From: Excoecaria cochinchinensis
Lineage: Eukaryota; Streptophyta; Magnoliopsida; Malpighiales; Euphorbiaceae
Length of the DNA: 64,000 nucleotides
Direction of reading: 5' to 3'
NCBI GenBank assembly: GCA_947683425.1
Contig: CANTUQ010000119.1
Location: forward strand, 2,913,001-2,977,000
Below, piece after piece: positions 11,243-23,810 of this stretch. The translations under genes and the position numbers were made by a program. Below the pieces are notes generated by a model. That model saw only the letters and a list, made by a program, of their open reading frames with translations. It was not told the origin of the DNA and did not search any database. Every line of letters begins with the position of its first letter. Position 1 is the stretch's first letter.

Positions 11243-11254
11243 GTAGGGGAGAGT
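11243..11254 (+). promoter_or_regulatory. G polypurine tract
   Basis: GTAGGGGAGAGT immediately before the 3' LTR; the same motif precedes the M and E 3' LTRs. Confidence 0.85.
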
Positions 11255-11825
11255 TATAAAATCCCAAAAACCATCATAGTAGTATCGAGCATAATTAGCG
11301 AAGTGAGTGAGTGTTAATTAGGGTTTACAGATTTGGATTGAATTGAAAATGAGAAAGCAGGTACTTAATTGCAAGAAAGTAAAATAGTTTAGTGACTAAT
11401 TGGTAATATTGCATGATTAGTGTAAGTGGAAGATTAATTAGGTTAATTAAGATTAATTAACCTTAATTGAGCCATAGTGGAAACCAAGTGTTGTTTTGAG
11501 GAAGTGCCACCTAGCTGTGGAATGGTTTGTGGAGTGACACCTCATATTGCCATGCATATTTAAGTGTGGGTAGTGGCAAAATCTGGTACTTTGTTCTTCC
11601 TTGGAGTCCAGCCACTTCTCTCTCTTTCTCTCATTTGCATTTCTGCAATTTTTTCTTCTTGCTTCTCTTCTTAACATGTGCATGGTTGGTGAGTAAAGTG
11701 GTTAGGGAGAGAGATCTAGTGATAACTTAAAGGTAAGCTTATGTGTTTGTCTTCTTCATCTTCTTTTCTTTTCTTTTGGAAATTATATTCAAGGTGTTAA
11801 TTATGCTTTGAACACATGTATGTGT

Positions 11826-11885
11826 ATGTGGCTGAAAGTTGGTGAACCAAGTAAGAGAATCAAGGGTAAAGAGAAGGTTACCTAG
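11826..11885 (+). other. Conserved LTR short reading frame, G 3' LTR
   Basis: Nineteen codons from ATG, containing KVGEPSK and KGKEKVT, same peptide as 1261-1320. Confidence 0.45.
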
Positions 11886-13394
11886 TTGTGAAGTGAAGGA
11901 GTGCTCCAAGAGGTTGGGATTTATTTGTTTATTGTATGTATTGTATGCATGATTGATTAGTTTTAAATTTATGTGTACTTGTGTGATAATTGATAAGATG
12001 TTATAAATTGAGATGTGTGTTGAAATTGTTGATTGAATAGTCATGAGATTATGCCCAAAGTGTGAACCCTAGTTTTAGGGGAAAACTCTGCTCAGATTGT
12101 CCTAGACCTCCGTGTGATATTTTGGTCATAAATGGAGTTTGAGAACACTAGATTAAGTGATTGTTGCACCATTAGAATCATGACTTCTATACCTATAAAA
12201 GTCCCAGAAATGACCATGAACTAATTTTGACTCTAAGACCCTTAGAAATGGCCGAAACACAAGTGTCTCTAATCTAGCCAGTTTAATGGAATAGTATAGC
12301 TTCTTTAGGTCATATCTCACCTTTTTTTATGTCCAAATGACCTGATATTTGTCCCATTGAAAACTGAACATCCTAGGGAACAAATTTTAAGAAGGATGTT
12401 TGGCCTAAAAATGAGGTTTAGATGTTGTTTTAGGCGATACAAATTTGAGGTAAAAAGCAGTCTCGTGAAGTTCCTATTGGATCCTACTGTCGCGAGCGCG
12501 ATAGAACAAGTCAAAAGAGTGATTTTCTTCTTGATTTGGAGCCCATGGTTGGCATGAATCATTTCCCACCTACACCCTTCTCTAGTTTGAGTGTTTTTGT
12601 GTGTTTTTTCTTTTCGAATTGTACCCGAACTTTACTACAAGTTATTATAGCTTATCCAATTCATGTTTAAGATTGTGATATGAGTATATGGATGTTTTTC
12701 AATTGGACTATATCTAAATGATTCTATGGCATAGTAGTTTAATAAAGGAATTAAATGTATGCATGCTTTTAATTATTGAACATGACGTGGCATGTGATAT
12801 TGATCATATATGAATGAATATTACTTTGTGAATAAATATATATTAAGTGAATTAATTGTTAAGCCTGTAATCGAGTCGTGGATAAATAAGCATGCTTATG
12901 AAGGGCTAGTGATTCGCAGCTGCTAGTGTGGCACTGACCGGTATCCAGTGATTGATACCGATGGGTATCCAGTGATCTAGTGTTTGAGACTTCGGTCTCT
13001 AGTGTTTAATATCTATTATACCCTTATCCACTTCTGTATGATACAGGCTAACTATAAAGAACGTCTTATTGTATGTTTATTGATAATGTTGTGTACTTGT
13101 GTAAATATAAGATTGTACTATGATGATCAGTGTTAGTGTTGGCTGTGCCATAGTGTAGTGATATTGTTATTGTATTATATGCTATTATGGTTATGTTATC
13201 GAAGCCTTATGCTGCCAGTGAATATTAGTGTTTGTTATTGTAAATAATGAACTATCGAATATTGCTATGGAACATTGAATAGTTGGCATATTATTTAACT
13301 AGTGTATGAGTGCTTATTGTTTGATTGTAACATGTCATCGCTAAATAATTGTATGTGAATGTTTGTATTAGTATTGTTTTGTTTACATCCCCAC

Positions 13395-13410
13395 TAAGCG
13401 TTATCACTTA
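13395..13410 (+). other. Conserved LTR hairpin, G 3' LTR (altered)
   Basis: TAAGCGTTATCACTTA, one stem pair changed, followed by an extra GCGTGATA before GCACGGG. Confidence 0.55.
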
Positions 13411-14097
13411 GCGTGATAGCACGGGTGTTTGTTCCCATGTTGGTTAAAACTTGGAATTCGTATTTTGAAGACGGTTTTCTGCAGGCCACTATAGGAGTTT
13501 GAAGTTGTCTATCTAGGTTGATAATTTTGTAATGTTAATGTTTATTTCGATCTCCAATTTTTGTATAAGATAAGCATAAATGTATATGTAGTTTTGTATT
13601 GTAATATGTAACTATAATGAACTAGTGCAAGTGAATGGCTTAGTGATTATTAATGTATGCTAATATCAATAGTGATCTTATAGTGGTAGTGAATAGAGAT
13701 AATAATATTGATTTAGTGATAATAAGTAGATCTAATAATGCTAATTGGATTTAGTTATAGCATGATTGTCGCGTAGCGCTCCCTTGTCCTCCTAAGGGGC
13801 ATTGGGGTGTTACAATAGGCATGCCTATTTATCCACCACTCGACTTGTAGGCTATATTATTAATCCAATTATCGTTCATTCATTCGCATAATATAACATC
13901 CTCATAGTTACATTAAGCAATATCATAGCATTTTGTATTTTGTACACTCATATGGATTATCAACCATGCCTACATTTCATCATATAAGTTCACATGAATA
14001 ACCACATTTATAATATCCTCATGCATCAACATTCGTAAGCCAAGTACAATATTTTACACAAAGCAAAACATCTACCAAGTATTGATAATTCTTAGAC

Positions 14098-14260
14098 ATG
14101 TCGCGGTCGTGACTCCTTGTCGCACCCGCGACAGACTTTACATCTCCTTTTGTCGTGCTCGCGGCATAAGTCGCGCATGCAACAGAACACTAACTAGAGA
14201 GTTTCAACCTACGGAGCCCTATGTCGTGCTCGTGAACCTTGTCACACCCGCGATAGAGCC
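14098..14260. repeat. Worn CG-rich dyads in the R1 LTR
   Basis: Several GTCGCG/CGCGAC-type half sites (for example TGTCGCACCCGCGACA) with many apparent C-to-T and G-to-A changes, in the same place as the intact dyads of S. Confidence 0.55.
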
Positions 14261-15059
14261 TGAACTTTGTGTTCAAAGCTCCCATCACTCATCTCAGTTT
14301 TCAGGCACTTTACAATATCCACACAAATAACTTCCAAAACCCATAATGACATCATTTTCTGTCTACATAACCTTCTGATCATATGTTCACCTACAAGTTA
14401 ACTCTTCAATGGCACAAACCTCATTATAATTGGACTTAAGATTAAGGAGTTATGGCCAATGGAACACCGTTTTCTCCAAGAGCCCTCCTATAGGATTTAG
14501 CTAAACTTATGTACACTATTGAAGACCTTGAGTCCTCAAACCAACATGACCATTTCTATGACAATTTTAGGCACATATCTTAGGAACCTTATCCCATTAA
14601 CCTCATTCATTGTAGAGTCATACAACTCAAGTTATAACATAGATAATTCCAGTAGGTCAATTTACCCTACAAGACCACTTTTACCATATCAATCTATTCA
14701 AACTTGAATTGACAAGGTTGGAATATCCAATACTCCAAAATCAAACCATATTACCCTAATACATCACAAACACTTCAGCATATTCAACTCCACATTAAAA
14801 TGTCCATACACATGCAAATTACATAACAATTTCTCAAGTCCTCTGAAAACAAGGTTACATGCTTAAATCAGCACACTCATGGCAAGCAAACTAGTTCAAT
14901 AAACTCATCACTTCTATTCATTTCATCACATCACATAATTACACATTTTCAATTCATTTAAACACACAATTCAATCATGCATCTCAGATTTTATACACTG
15001 TTAATTTAACACAAACAAATCATGGTTTCCCAAACCTCTTCGCCTGTGCTCGAATGAGC

Positions 15060-15131
15060 TCACTTGGCACTAGGTTCTCCAACTTTCTCTTGTCCTTTGT
15101 CTTTTCTTATTTCTACCACTACAATCAACAT
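15060..15131 (-). other. Conserved 23-codon LTR reading frame, R1
   Basis: From ATG (15131) to TGA (15060). The peptide includes VVVEIRK, DKGQEKVGEPSAK. The D2 LTR has a frame of exactly the same length (59725-59796) with matching start and stop and few replacements. It lies about 95 nt after a GGTAAG site. Nothing is known of such a product; conservation of both ends argues it may be translated. Confidence 0.5.
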
Positions 15132-15669
15132 CCAATGACCAGAATTGGGAACTAAGAATCACTTCCAATTCAAATTAAAAGAAAAGGGAAAAGAAGAACA
15201 ATAATTAAACTCAACCACTTACCTTGATCCAAGTACACAACTCAGAATTTCTTGACCCAATCAACAGAAATGCAATAAATTAAACTAAAGAAGAGAGGAA
15301 ATGGATGAAGAATAAGAACAAGGAGAGAATGGCTAGTCAAAACATGCAGAAATGAGAGTGTTTCTCTCTCTACAAAGGCTTTATATTGCATGTCAAGAGT
15401 TGAGGTGGCAAGGCCATCTCTTGCCACCCGGATTCCATTCCTAATCCATTAATTCTTGATTAACTTAATTAAACCCCATTAACACTTAATTAATCCATCA
15501 TTTAATTAATCATGCACAACTACTCTTTAGCCACTTAACTTATTTATTTTATGCAATTAGCTCCTCATTTCCAATTATATTTAGGTCCAAATTAGAAATC
15601 CCAAATTAAACTTACCCAATTATTCTAATTAAACCAACATGCTACTAGGGTGGATTTAGGGTCATTACA

Positions 15670-15681
15670 ACTCTCCCCTCC
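15670..15681 (-). promoter_or_regulatory. R1 polypurine tract
   Basis: GGAGGGGAGAGT on the minus strand, adjoining the 3' LTR. Confidence 0.85.
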
Positions 15682-15939
15682 TAAAAAGAATTTTGTCCGC
15701 GAAATTCATACCTGTAATAAATAAATGAGGATACTGAGCTCACATCGCTGCTTTCAGTTCCCATTTCGCTTCCTCAATCCCATGATGCTACCAAAGCAGT
15801 TTCACCAACGGAACTTGCTTATTCCGAAGTTGCTTCACTTCTTGTGCCAATATTACTTTAGGCTTCTCATCATAGGAGAAATCCGGTTGCACTTGCACAT
15901 CTTGCACAGACAGAACATGTGACTCATCAGAATGATATC
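15682..15939 (-). pseudogene. pol: R1 pol C-terminus (chromodomain end)
   Basis: Minus-strand reading SHVLSVQDVQVQPDFSYDE..., then VKQLRNKQVPLVKLLW matches the C-terminal chromodomain region of E (SHVLSVQDIQVQLDFSYDE). The upstream part of the same gene continues at 27217 after solo LTR X. The 5 bp 15935-15939 (ATATC) are the X target duplication. Confidence 0.85.
15688..15707 (-). other. Hairpin before the R1 polypurine tract
   Basis: GAATTTCG-CGGA-CAAAATTC on the minus strand, the same element as in S, G, M and E, with one mismatch. Confidence 0.55.
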
Positions 15940-17002
15940 TGTAACGGCCCAATACCCCTTTGGAGGATATGGGAGTCGCTACGTGCATAAATACGCACAC
16001 AATACAATAATACTATAAACTATAGCGGAAGAAACATCATTAAAACAAACATGCTACTTCATAAACAACTTAATCAAATATATATATATATATATATATA
16101 TAATTTGAGTTATAAAAATAACATTATCTGAATTACATGATTACATGCCTTTACTATCGTTATACATCAAACTATACAAAATATTCTTTGAATATACACT
16201 TCACTTAACACTGCAAGAAGACTCATGCACAAAAGCAAAAGAACTCCACTTCACAACTCCTAGTGGCCAGCAGATGAACGACTCCCGCTACCGAAACGAA
16301 CCTGCATACCTACATGGGAAAACACCCGTGTTAAGCGATAATGCTTAGTGGGGATATACAGATACAGTAGACTTCTATCGAAGTCACAAATAGGACACAA
16401 CATTTCATATCAATAATTATGTTATTCACATAATAAACTATAGTAGCATATAACCATACATGCATATAGCTTCCCGCTCTAAAATAATCATATACGTTAA
16501 TTAACATCTTGTACTTGTAGACTCTTATAATCTCATATATGCACACTTTTTACACCACATGCCTTTATCATATACATTACCTTAGCATGAACAAATTCTC
16601 TAGCTTCAACATTTGTCATATACGTTAACTGATAATATATCACTATATTTCACATATAATCATATATATGTACAACCATATACACTTTATAGATCAAAGC
16701 TCTACTTATTCATTCATAAACATATAATAACTATAGCCTAAATTCACATTAATGGTGGATATGGGTGCTCTAGATACTGACTAGCAGTACCAACATTTAG
16801 AGACTGAAGTCTCAAATCATATAGATACCCGAAGGTAACAAGCTCTAGACCCAAACGGGCCAAACTCTAGAACCAAACGGGGCCAACTCTAGCAACTGCA
16901 AACTCTAACCCTTTATAAGCATGCTTATCTATCCACTATTATGAATCCTTTAGCCTTAACATACAACTCTATTCACTATATCAGATACTATACAAATACA
17001 CG
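15940..17002 (-). repeat. X LTR, U5 side
   Basis: It contains a (TA)n run near 16079-16103, the reversed TAAGCG hairpin (16332-16347, one pair changed) and the perfect palindrome ATAAGCATGCTTAT (16915-16928). No genes. Confidence 0.85.
16332..16347 (-). other. Conserved LTR hairpin, X copy
   Basis: Minus-strand TAAGCATTATCGCTTA; one stem pair changed. Preceded on that strand by CCCCAC and followed by a CACGG-like arm. Confidence 0.6.
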
Positions 17003-17483
17003 TGTCACACCCCATTTTTCCCCTGGTAGTTTGAGCCATGTTTGTCTGTGTGTTTGTAAGTGTTCTGGCATGTGTAGTCCTAGTTTGGGCCTTATTGCAT
17101 GAGTTGTGAGTTGTGGGTGTGAGTGGTTAAGTTCCACCGAATCACAAGAGGACAAGTGGTAAGGGTTATAAGGGGGTATATAAAGGCAAGGCAAGGGAAG
17201 GGAAAAGAAGAGTAGCATTTTTGCCTAACTCTTCTGTTCTTTTTTCTTTGCCGCCGCCTCCTTCTCCTTCATTTCTTCTTTCTTCTTGCTCCATCTTATG
17301 ATCTCTTCCTTTGGCCGAGCTTTTGGTGGAAATTGATTAGCTCAAGAGTTATTTCGGTAAGGTCTGTTGGGATTTCTCTTCTTCTTCTTCTTCTTCTTCT
17401 TCTTCTTCTTTTCTCTTGGTCTTGTTGGATGTGTTCTTGATTCAAGGTTTGCATTTGTGTGATTTTCTGGGTTTCCTGGTTTA

Positions 17484-17546
17484 GAAGGGCCTTCTCGTGA
17501 TCCCGAAGGGAGAGAGAAGGCTAGCAGGAGTGGAGATCTTAACTAG
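17484..17546 (+). other. KGKEK-like peptide frame, M LTR
   Basis: The open stretch EGPSRDPEGREKASRSGDLN ends in TAG; no in-frame ATG, an upstream TGA, and a TTTAG acceptor-like end just before it. It corresponds to the E stretch at 45244-45303. If used, it would need splicing. Confidence 0.35.
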
Positions 17547-18737
17547 GAGCATAGGATTTTTGCATGTTTAGGAATTTATGTGTTTTGGATGCATTTCTCT
17601 TGGTCTCGTGTCTTTGGTTGATTTTCTAGGAAATTGTAGTTAATGATGTTATGTGAGTAAATGCTTTGAGTTTTGGTGGTCTAAAGTTGTGATGTGATGC
17701 TTGATGCGATGAGAACGTTCGCTCCAAGGTAAGCTAGTTTTGGTTGGATTTCTGGGCATGATTCTGAGTTTTGAAGTGTTCTACAGAATTTTTGTAGACT
17801 TGGAATGCAACTCTGTTACGATCGTGCCGATCGGTATGAGCGTAATGGGGATTGGTGATTCTAGGTCCTGACCGAGCGCTTTGCTGCTGAACGGGAGATA
17901 AGCAGTTCTATCTAAGCTGTTATCTGCCGATCGGTAGTAACACTAGCACTCCTTTGCGTGCCCGAATGACATCTAGGCTTTTCCAAATGAAAGTCCCAAA
18001 TGAGTAGTTGATCGGGAGCGCGAAAGAGAGTCGTGTATTTATCTTCGCGCTTGGCCTTCTGGCCACTGTTGTGAACATGACTCTTGTTGTGATCACGACA
18101 GTGATCTTCAGTCTGCCATGTCCTTTAAAAATGAATTTCCTATCCATTCTAAATGAGTTGATGCTACTGCGTGAATGTAAGTCTGTTTTCATGTGTATGT
18201 TATGATAGCGTCTCTTTGATAAAGTATGCTATGAGGTGGAACTTGAAATGATTTATGCATGACCCGTGAGAGTCAATCTGGTGGATAGTTATGCATGCTT
18301 AATAGAGTTTTGAAGTTGTAGCCCCTATGTATTTCGGACCCTGATCAGTCCTCGCAATCGTCTATGTGTTTGGATCCTATTGAGATCCCCTATGCGAAAG
18401 CATTTTGAATGCAAAAAATAAGAAGTTGCTTTTTGAATCATACCCACGGGTACCCCTATGTGTTTACTCGTTATCCACTAATATGAGTCTGCAAGTGTTG
18501 TGTTATGTTTTGCTACGATCTGTTATACTGATGCGAATGTGAATTTCGATCGGATGTGATTAAGCGCCTATGTATCTATGTGAACTTCTATGAACGATGA
18601 GCTCAAGTTATGTTTTGGATATATATGTATATGCATATGTATATGTGTATGTATGAATATCAGCATCTGCCAGATTGTATGTGTTCTGTTTGACGACCGT
18701 TGTGAATGGTCGTCCACTTTATTATTTGTTTCCCCAC

Positions 18738-18753
18738 TAAGCGTTATCGCTTA
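18738..18753 (+). other. Conserved LTR hairpin, M 5' LTR
   Basis: TAAGCGTTATCGCTTA, perfect stem, preceded by TCCCCAC and followed by GCACGG. Confidence 0.7.
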
Positions 18754-19102
18754 GCACGGTGTTCTATCCGTACAGGTGCGAAAGGTGATTAGTTGTCGGG
18801 AGTCGCCGCAAGTTAAGACAACACAGAGAGTTTGATGTTAGGACTTAGCATTTTGTAATATTCATTTGTTTAGCTTTCGCTCTATATTTTGAGAAGATGT
18901 AATTATTTTTTATATTCGAACGGTTTGTAATGATATTACTATTATTATATTTATGAATGAATGATCTTTATGCTTTCAAGCTTTATTTCCTCTATTTTTA
19001 TGTATGTTATGTGTTGTCCGAGCGTGGCATTCCGATCAAGATGTTGTGTGGCTCTCCGATCGGGGAGGTTACGTAGCGTCTCTATCGAGGTGTTACAATT
19101 TT

Positions 19103-19114
19103 TGGTATCAGAGA
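19103..19114 (+). promoter_or_regulatory. M primer binding site
   Basis: TGGTATCAGAGA, differing from the usual tRNA-Met complement only in the last base. Confidence 0.85.
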
Positions 19115-19206
19115 GCCGATTTAGGCATTTTCTGGGTGTTATTGTGTATAGGCGTATGCTTAGGACTGTGTTGGCTGATGCGGTTGTCCTCATATTTTTT
19201 TGTTAG

Positions 19207-22200
19207 ATGGATTCTGATTCTGTGCGTGGATCGCTTGAGGGTCGGCTGAGACTGTTAACCCTCCGGCACCAGATCTGTCTGTGTCTATGTCTGCATTGGC
19301 TCAACCATCTAGGGTCCAGCCCAAGGCCGCAGCTATGCCCTTTAAGGCTATATTGAGGATTTCCCAGGACATGGCTCGTGTCTTGGATAGGGTGACTTCT
19401 CCGAGAGATCCTTTAGAGAGCATGAGAAGAGCTGGGGCAGAAGACTTCTATGGGACTAGTTTGGACGAATCTGAGTGTCCTGAGAAGTGGATGGAGAAGG
19501 TGGAGCATGCTCTAGTGGAGGTTCGGTGCCCTCCTGAACAGCGAGTAGAAAGTACTATGGCGTTGTTTTAGGGATCTGCTTATGATTAGTGGAAGTTAGT
19601 TCTAAGGCATCCCCAGTTGCCCGATCCGATCACGTGGGAGTTCTTTAAGAGAGAGTTTACTAATAAGTATGTGACTAGGAAGTATAAGGATGCGAAGTGG
19701 GCTCAGTTTCTTGGGTTGAAGTAAAGAGCTTTATCGATTTCTGAATTTGAGAAGGAGTTTAATCATCTTTCAAAGTATGCTCCAGAGGGTGTCCTAACAG
19801 AGGAGTTTAGGTGTCGGCATTTTGAGGCCGGTCTGAATGAGTCATTGAGGGTAATGCTCATTTCCATGACGTGTACTTCGGGCGTTGGCTATTATCAGAT
19901 TGTTCAAGCGGCTATCCGGGCAGAAAGGTCAGAGTCAATTTTGAGGGAGAGAGCTCAGAGAAGGAATCCCTCTCGTGGAGGATTGTTATTGGGTAAGAGG
20001 TTTAGGAACCCGCAAGATGAGACTTCTTCGGGTCCGATTTTGAGAGGCAGGAGGCAAGGTTCTACTATGGGTTCTAGTACAGGAAGAGGTGGTTCTGGTA
20101 ATAGGACCGAGACATTGCTAGAGTGTTCTCACTGCGGTAAGCGCTACAAGGGCGAGTGCAGGTAGCTCACGGGTGGTTATTTCAAATGTGGGAGCACTGA
20201 TCACTTTTTGGCTAGCTGTCCGAAGTCATATGAGAACTCTGGAGATCAAGGCTAGCCAAGCGGGATCAAATGCATTGCAATCCGGTTAGACTAAGACTCG
20301 AGGTAGAGGTTGAGGCAGTCGGCCTAGAGAGGGAGCCCCATCGGGATCTATTGATCGGCCCTTGATGGTTCCAGTGAGGGTGTATGCTATGAGGGCTTGG
20401 GAAGAGCAAGACACACCGGATGTGATTGCTGGTAAGTTCCTACTCTTTGAGACTGAGTTGTATGCTCTAATTGACCCTGGTTCCACACACTCATATTTGT
20501 GTACGGATAAGTTATTTAATAAGTTGCATGTTGTTGATCAGTTTGATTATGAGGTTTGTGTGACCAGCCCTTTTGGCCATAGTGTCAATGTGAGTAAAGT
20601 GTTTAGGAACTATCCCCTATTGGTTCAAGGTGTTGAGTTTTCTACTGATTTGATCGAGTTTCCATATCGGGAGTTTGATTTGATTTTGGGCATGGATTAG
20701 TTGAATAAGCACCGGGTTGTGGTTGATTTTCATAGGAAGACTGTGGTGTTGAGGGATAGAGATCGGTCTTCGATTTTGGTTAGGGGTATAGTTTTAGGTT
20801 CCATGGGGAACGTGATTTCTGCTATGCAAGCTAAGAGGTTCATGAGGAAAGGTTGTGAAGCATTTTTAGTCGTTGTGTTGGATTCTAAGCTTGACTAGGT
20901 CGAGATTGAGGATATCCTTGTGGTTAGAGAGTTCGGAGATGTGTTTCCAAGCGAGTTGCCTGAGTTGCCTTCGTAATGAGAAGTGGAACTGTCCATAAAG
21001 ATAGTGTCGGGTACTGCTCCCATTTCGAAAGCACCTTATCGAATGGCTCCTATGGAGTTGAGAGAACTCAAAACTCAGCTATAAGAGCTATTGGATAAGG
21101 GGTTTATCTGACCCAGCGTATCCCCATGGAGAGCTCCAGTGTTGTTTGTTAAGAAGAAGGATGGTTCCTTGAGGATGTGCATCGACAACAGGCAAATTAA
21201 TAAGGTCACGGTGAAGAATAAGTATCCTTTGCCCAGAGTTGAGGATTTGTTTGATCAGCTCAGAGGTGCGGGTTTTTTCTCCAAGATTGATATTCGGTCG
21301 GGTTACTATTAGCTTCGGGTAAAAGATGTGGATGTGGTTAAGACTGCCTTTCGGACGCGGTATGGCCACTATGAGTTCCTTGTGATGCCGTTCGGATTGA
21401 CCAATGCTCCTGTGACTTTTATGGATTTGATGAACTGTGTGTTCAGACCATATCTCGACCGATTTATGGTAGTGTTTATTGATGATATTCTGGTTTACTC
21501 GAAGGATGAGAGGGAGCATGAAGAGCATCTTCGGATTGTACTGCAGGTTTTTGAGGGAGCATCATTTATTTGCAAAACTTAGCAAATGTGACTTCTGGCT
21601 CCGAGAGGTCTCTTTTTTGGGTCACATCGTGTCGGCTAAGGGTATTCAAGTGGATCCTGCTAAGATTGAGGTGATTGTGAATTGGAGAGTGCCTAGGAAT
21701 GTTCCTGAAGTGAGAAGTTTTCTTGGTTTGGTAGGGTACTACCGTCAGTTTGTGAAAGGGTTTTCAGTCATTGCTGCTCCTATAATGAGATTATTGAGGA
21801 AAGGAATTAGATTTTAATGGTCGGATAAGTGCCAGGCGTGCTTTGAGAAGTTGAAGAGATTGTTAGTTGAAGCTCCTATACTCACTCAGCCCCGATTGGA
21901 TGTGGAGTTTGTAAAGTACAGTGATGCTTTTAAGTGTCGGGCTCGGATGTGTGTTGATGCAAGAGGGTAAAGTTGTGGCTTATGTGTCATGTCAGTTGAA
22001 ACCTCATGAGAAGAATTATCCGACGCATGATTTGGAATTGGCAGCTGTGATCTTTTCTTTGAAGATTTGGCGGCGTTATCTAGATGGGGAGAAGTGTAGG
22101 ATTTTCACCGATCATAAGAGTTTGAAGTACCTCCTCAAGCAAAAGGAGTTGAATATGAGACAGCGCCGATGGTTAGAGTTGTTCAAGGGTTATGACTGTA

Positions 22201-23800
22201 CTGTGGACTATCATTCGGGCAAAGCCAATATGGTTGCGGATGCTTTGAGTAGAAAGTCAGTGTCGGCTTTGTTTTTGTAGCGATGCATGTGGAGGTTTGG
22301 TTTGGATGGAGCTCTGGTTGCCCAATTGAGAGTGAAGCCGACCTTAAGACAGCCGATTGTGGATGCTCAGAAGGATGAGGTGAGATTGCAGCAAGTTTTG
22401 CAGGAGATTCGATCGGGTAAGCAGTTGGAGTTCTTGGTTTTGGATGGAGTGCTTATGTATAGGAATCGTTTGTGTGTGCCCGAGAGTGATGAATTAAGGA
22501 AGAAGCTTTTGGGTGAGGCGCACACCACGGTCTTTACTATGCATACAGGTAGTGAGAAGATGTACCGGGATATGAAGCAGTTCTACTGGTGGTCTGGGAT
22601 GAAGAGAGATATCGTGGAATTCATGGCGAAGTGTTTGACTTGTCAGCAGGTAAAGGCAGAGCACCAAGTCCCCTCGGGATTGCTCACTCCTTTATCCATT
22701 CCTCAGTGGAAGTGGGATGACATCGCCATGGATTTTGTGTCGGGTTTGCCACTGATCCCGCGAAATCATGATTCAGTTTAGGTGATTGTGGATCGGCTTA
22801 CCAAGTCAGCTCATTTTATGCCGGTTAGAATGGACTATTCGATGGATAAGTTGGCCAGTATTTGTGTAGATGAGGTAATCCGATTGCATGGAGTGACATT
22901 GTCCATAGCGTCCGATCGGGATCCAAGGTTCACATCAAAATTTTGGAAGGAGTTGTAGAGAGCCTTGGTACTAAGTTGAACTTCAGCATGGTATTTCATT
23001 CTCAGACGGATGGACAATCCGAAAGGGTTATTCAGATTTTGGAGGATATGCTCCGGGCTTGTGCTTTGGACTTTTCTGGCAGTTGGAATAATTATGTACG
23101 GCTTATGGAGTTTGCCTACAAAAATAGCTATCGATCGAGCATTGGGATGTCACCATTCAAAGCTTTGTACGGTCGGCCATGTAGGACTCCCGTATGTTGG
23201 ACAGAGCTGACTGAGCGTTCAGTTCTAGGGCCAGAGATGATCAGGGATACAGGAGAGAAGATCAGAGTTGTGCAGCGGAATCTGAAGGTGGCTAAGGATA
23301 GGCAGAGATCTTATGCAAGTTTAAAAAGAAAAGATATTCGGTTTGAGGTTAGGGACAAAGTATTCCTCAAAGTGTCACCTTGGAGGAAAGTGTTACATTT
23401 TGGCAAGAAGAGTAACCTTAGTCCTCGGTTCATTGGGCCTTTCGAGATTTTGGAGAAGATTGGTCCGGTAGCCTATAGGTTGGCTTTACCGATAGAATTG
23501 GCTAAGATGTATGACGTTTTCCATGTCTCCATGCTTCGCTGGTACCGATTGGATCCGTCACGTGTGTTATCAGTTCAGGATGTTCGGATTCAGTCGGATT
23601 ATTCATATGATGAGGAACCGAAGGCTATTTTAGCTTGGGAAGTGAGACAATTGAGAAGCAAGCAAGTTCCTTTAGTTAAAGTTCTTTGGCAGTGTCATGG
23701 GGTTGAGGAAGGGACGTGAGAACCAGAGGCGACAATGAAGGTTCAGTATCTGCAGTTGTTCAGTGCAAGTGAGAATTTCGAGGACGAAATTCTTGTTAGT
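19207..23800 (+). pseudogene. gag-pol: M gag-pol polyprotein, broken
   Basis: The order is that of a chromovirus polyprotein. Gag (19281-20165) carries a nucleocapsid cluster CSHCGKRYKGEC. Protease has the LIDPGSTHSYL active site near 20470. RT has FIDDILVYS near 21480. RNase H (21921-22280) ends in ADALSRK, and integrase has CLTCQQ and SDRDPRF. The GPY/F module and chromodomain region end at about 23790. Breaks: TAG at 19569 and further stops to 19725, TAG at 20164, a frame change before 20362, TAG at 20698, a frame change near 21555, another near 21820-21920, TAG at 22779 (Trp site), a 1-nt loss near 22967 and TGA at 23717 (Trp site). The reading frame runs through the polypurine tract into the LTR, as in E. 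Confidence 0.92.
23773..23792 (+). other. Hairpin before the M polypurine tract
   Basis: GAATTTCG-AGGA-CGAAATTC, perfect 8-bp stem. Confidence 0.7.
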
Positions 23801-23810
23801 AGGGGAGAGT
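23799..23810 (+). promoter_or_regulatory. M polypurine tract
   Basis: GTAGGGGAGAGT directly before the 3' LTR. Confidence 0.88.

Larger units (their letters stand above)
749..13814 (+). mobile_element. Element G: gag-only chromovirus-type retrotransposon, interrupted by S
   Basis: G has a 5' LTR (749-9937, split by S at 1803-8489), primer site 9943-9954, a gag-only internal region, a polypurine tract and a 3' LTR (11255-13814). LTR ends are TG...CA-like but worn (3' LTR starts TATAAA, 5' LTR ends TTAGA). Flanking pentamers are ATAAG (744-748) and ATAGG (13815-13819), one mismatch. The host sequence is the 3' LTR of R1. Only gag and the first residues before protease remain, so G could only have moved with help from a complete relative, or it lost pol after insertion. 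Confidence 0.85.
11255..13814 (+). repeat. G 3' LTR
   Basis: About 2.56 kb. It has TATTTAAG near 11559, the GGTAAGC site near 11730, a short reading frame 11826-11885, one dyad near 12489, the perfect palindrome ATAAGCATGCTTAT at 12886-12899, and the hairpin region at 13395-13410 where a local duplication and a change disturb the stem. It ends TGTTACA. Confidence 0.9.
13815..15669 (-). mobile_element. R1 3' LTR, proximal part
   Basis: On the minus strand this is the start of the LTR (TGTAATGACCC at 15669) down to the palindrome ATAGGCATGCCTAT (13815-13828) where G inserted. It carries a TATA-like CAATATAAAG (15379-15388), a GGTAAGTGG donor-like site near 15224, the short frame 15060-15131 and worn CG dyads at 14098-14260. 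It is the same family as D2. Confidence 0.87.
17003..19097 (+). repeat. M 5' LTR
   Basis: TATA box GTATATAAAG at 17176-17185, a CTT microsatellite near 17381-17411, a GGTAAG site near 17352 and a second near 17729, a DPEGREK-type peptide frame at 17484-17546, GCCGATCGG palindromes near 17828 and 17926, the palindrome TTATGCATGCTTAA at 18289-18302 and the hairpin at 18738-18753. Ends GGTGTTACA. Confidence 0.9.

Noticed and set aside
16079..16103. (TA)n run as an origin or regulatory element
   Set aside because: Simple microsatellite in a solo LTR; nothing around it supports a role.
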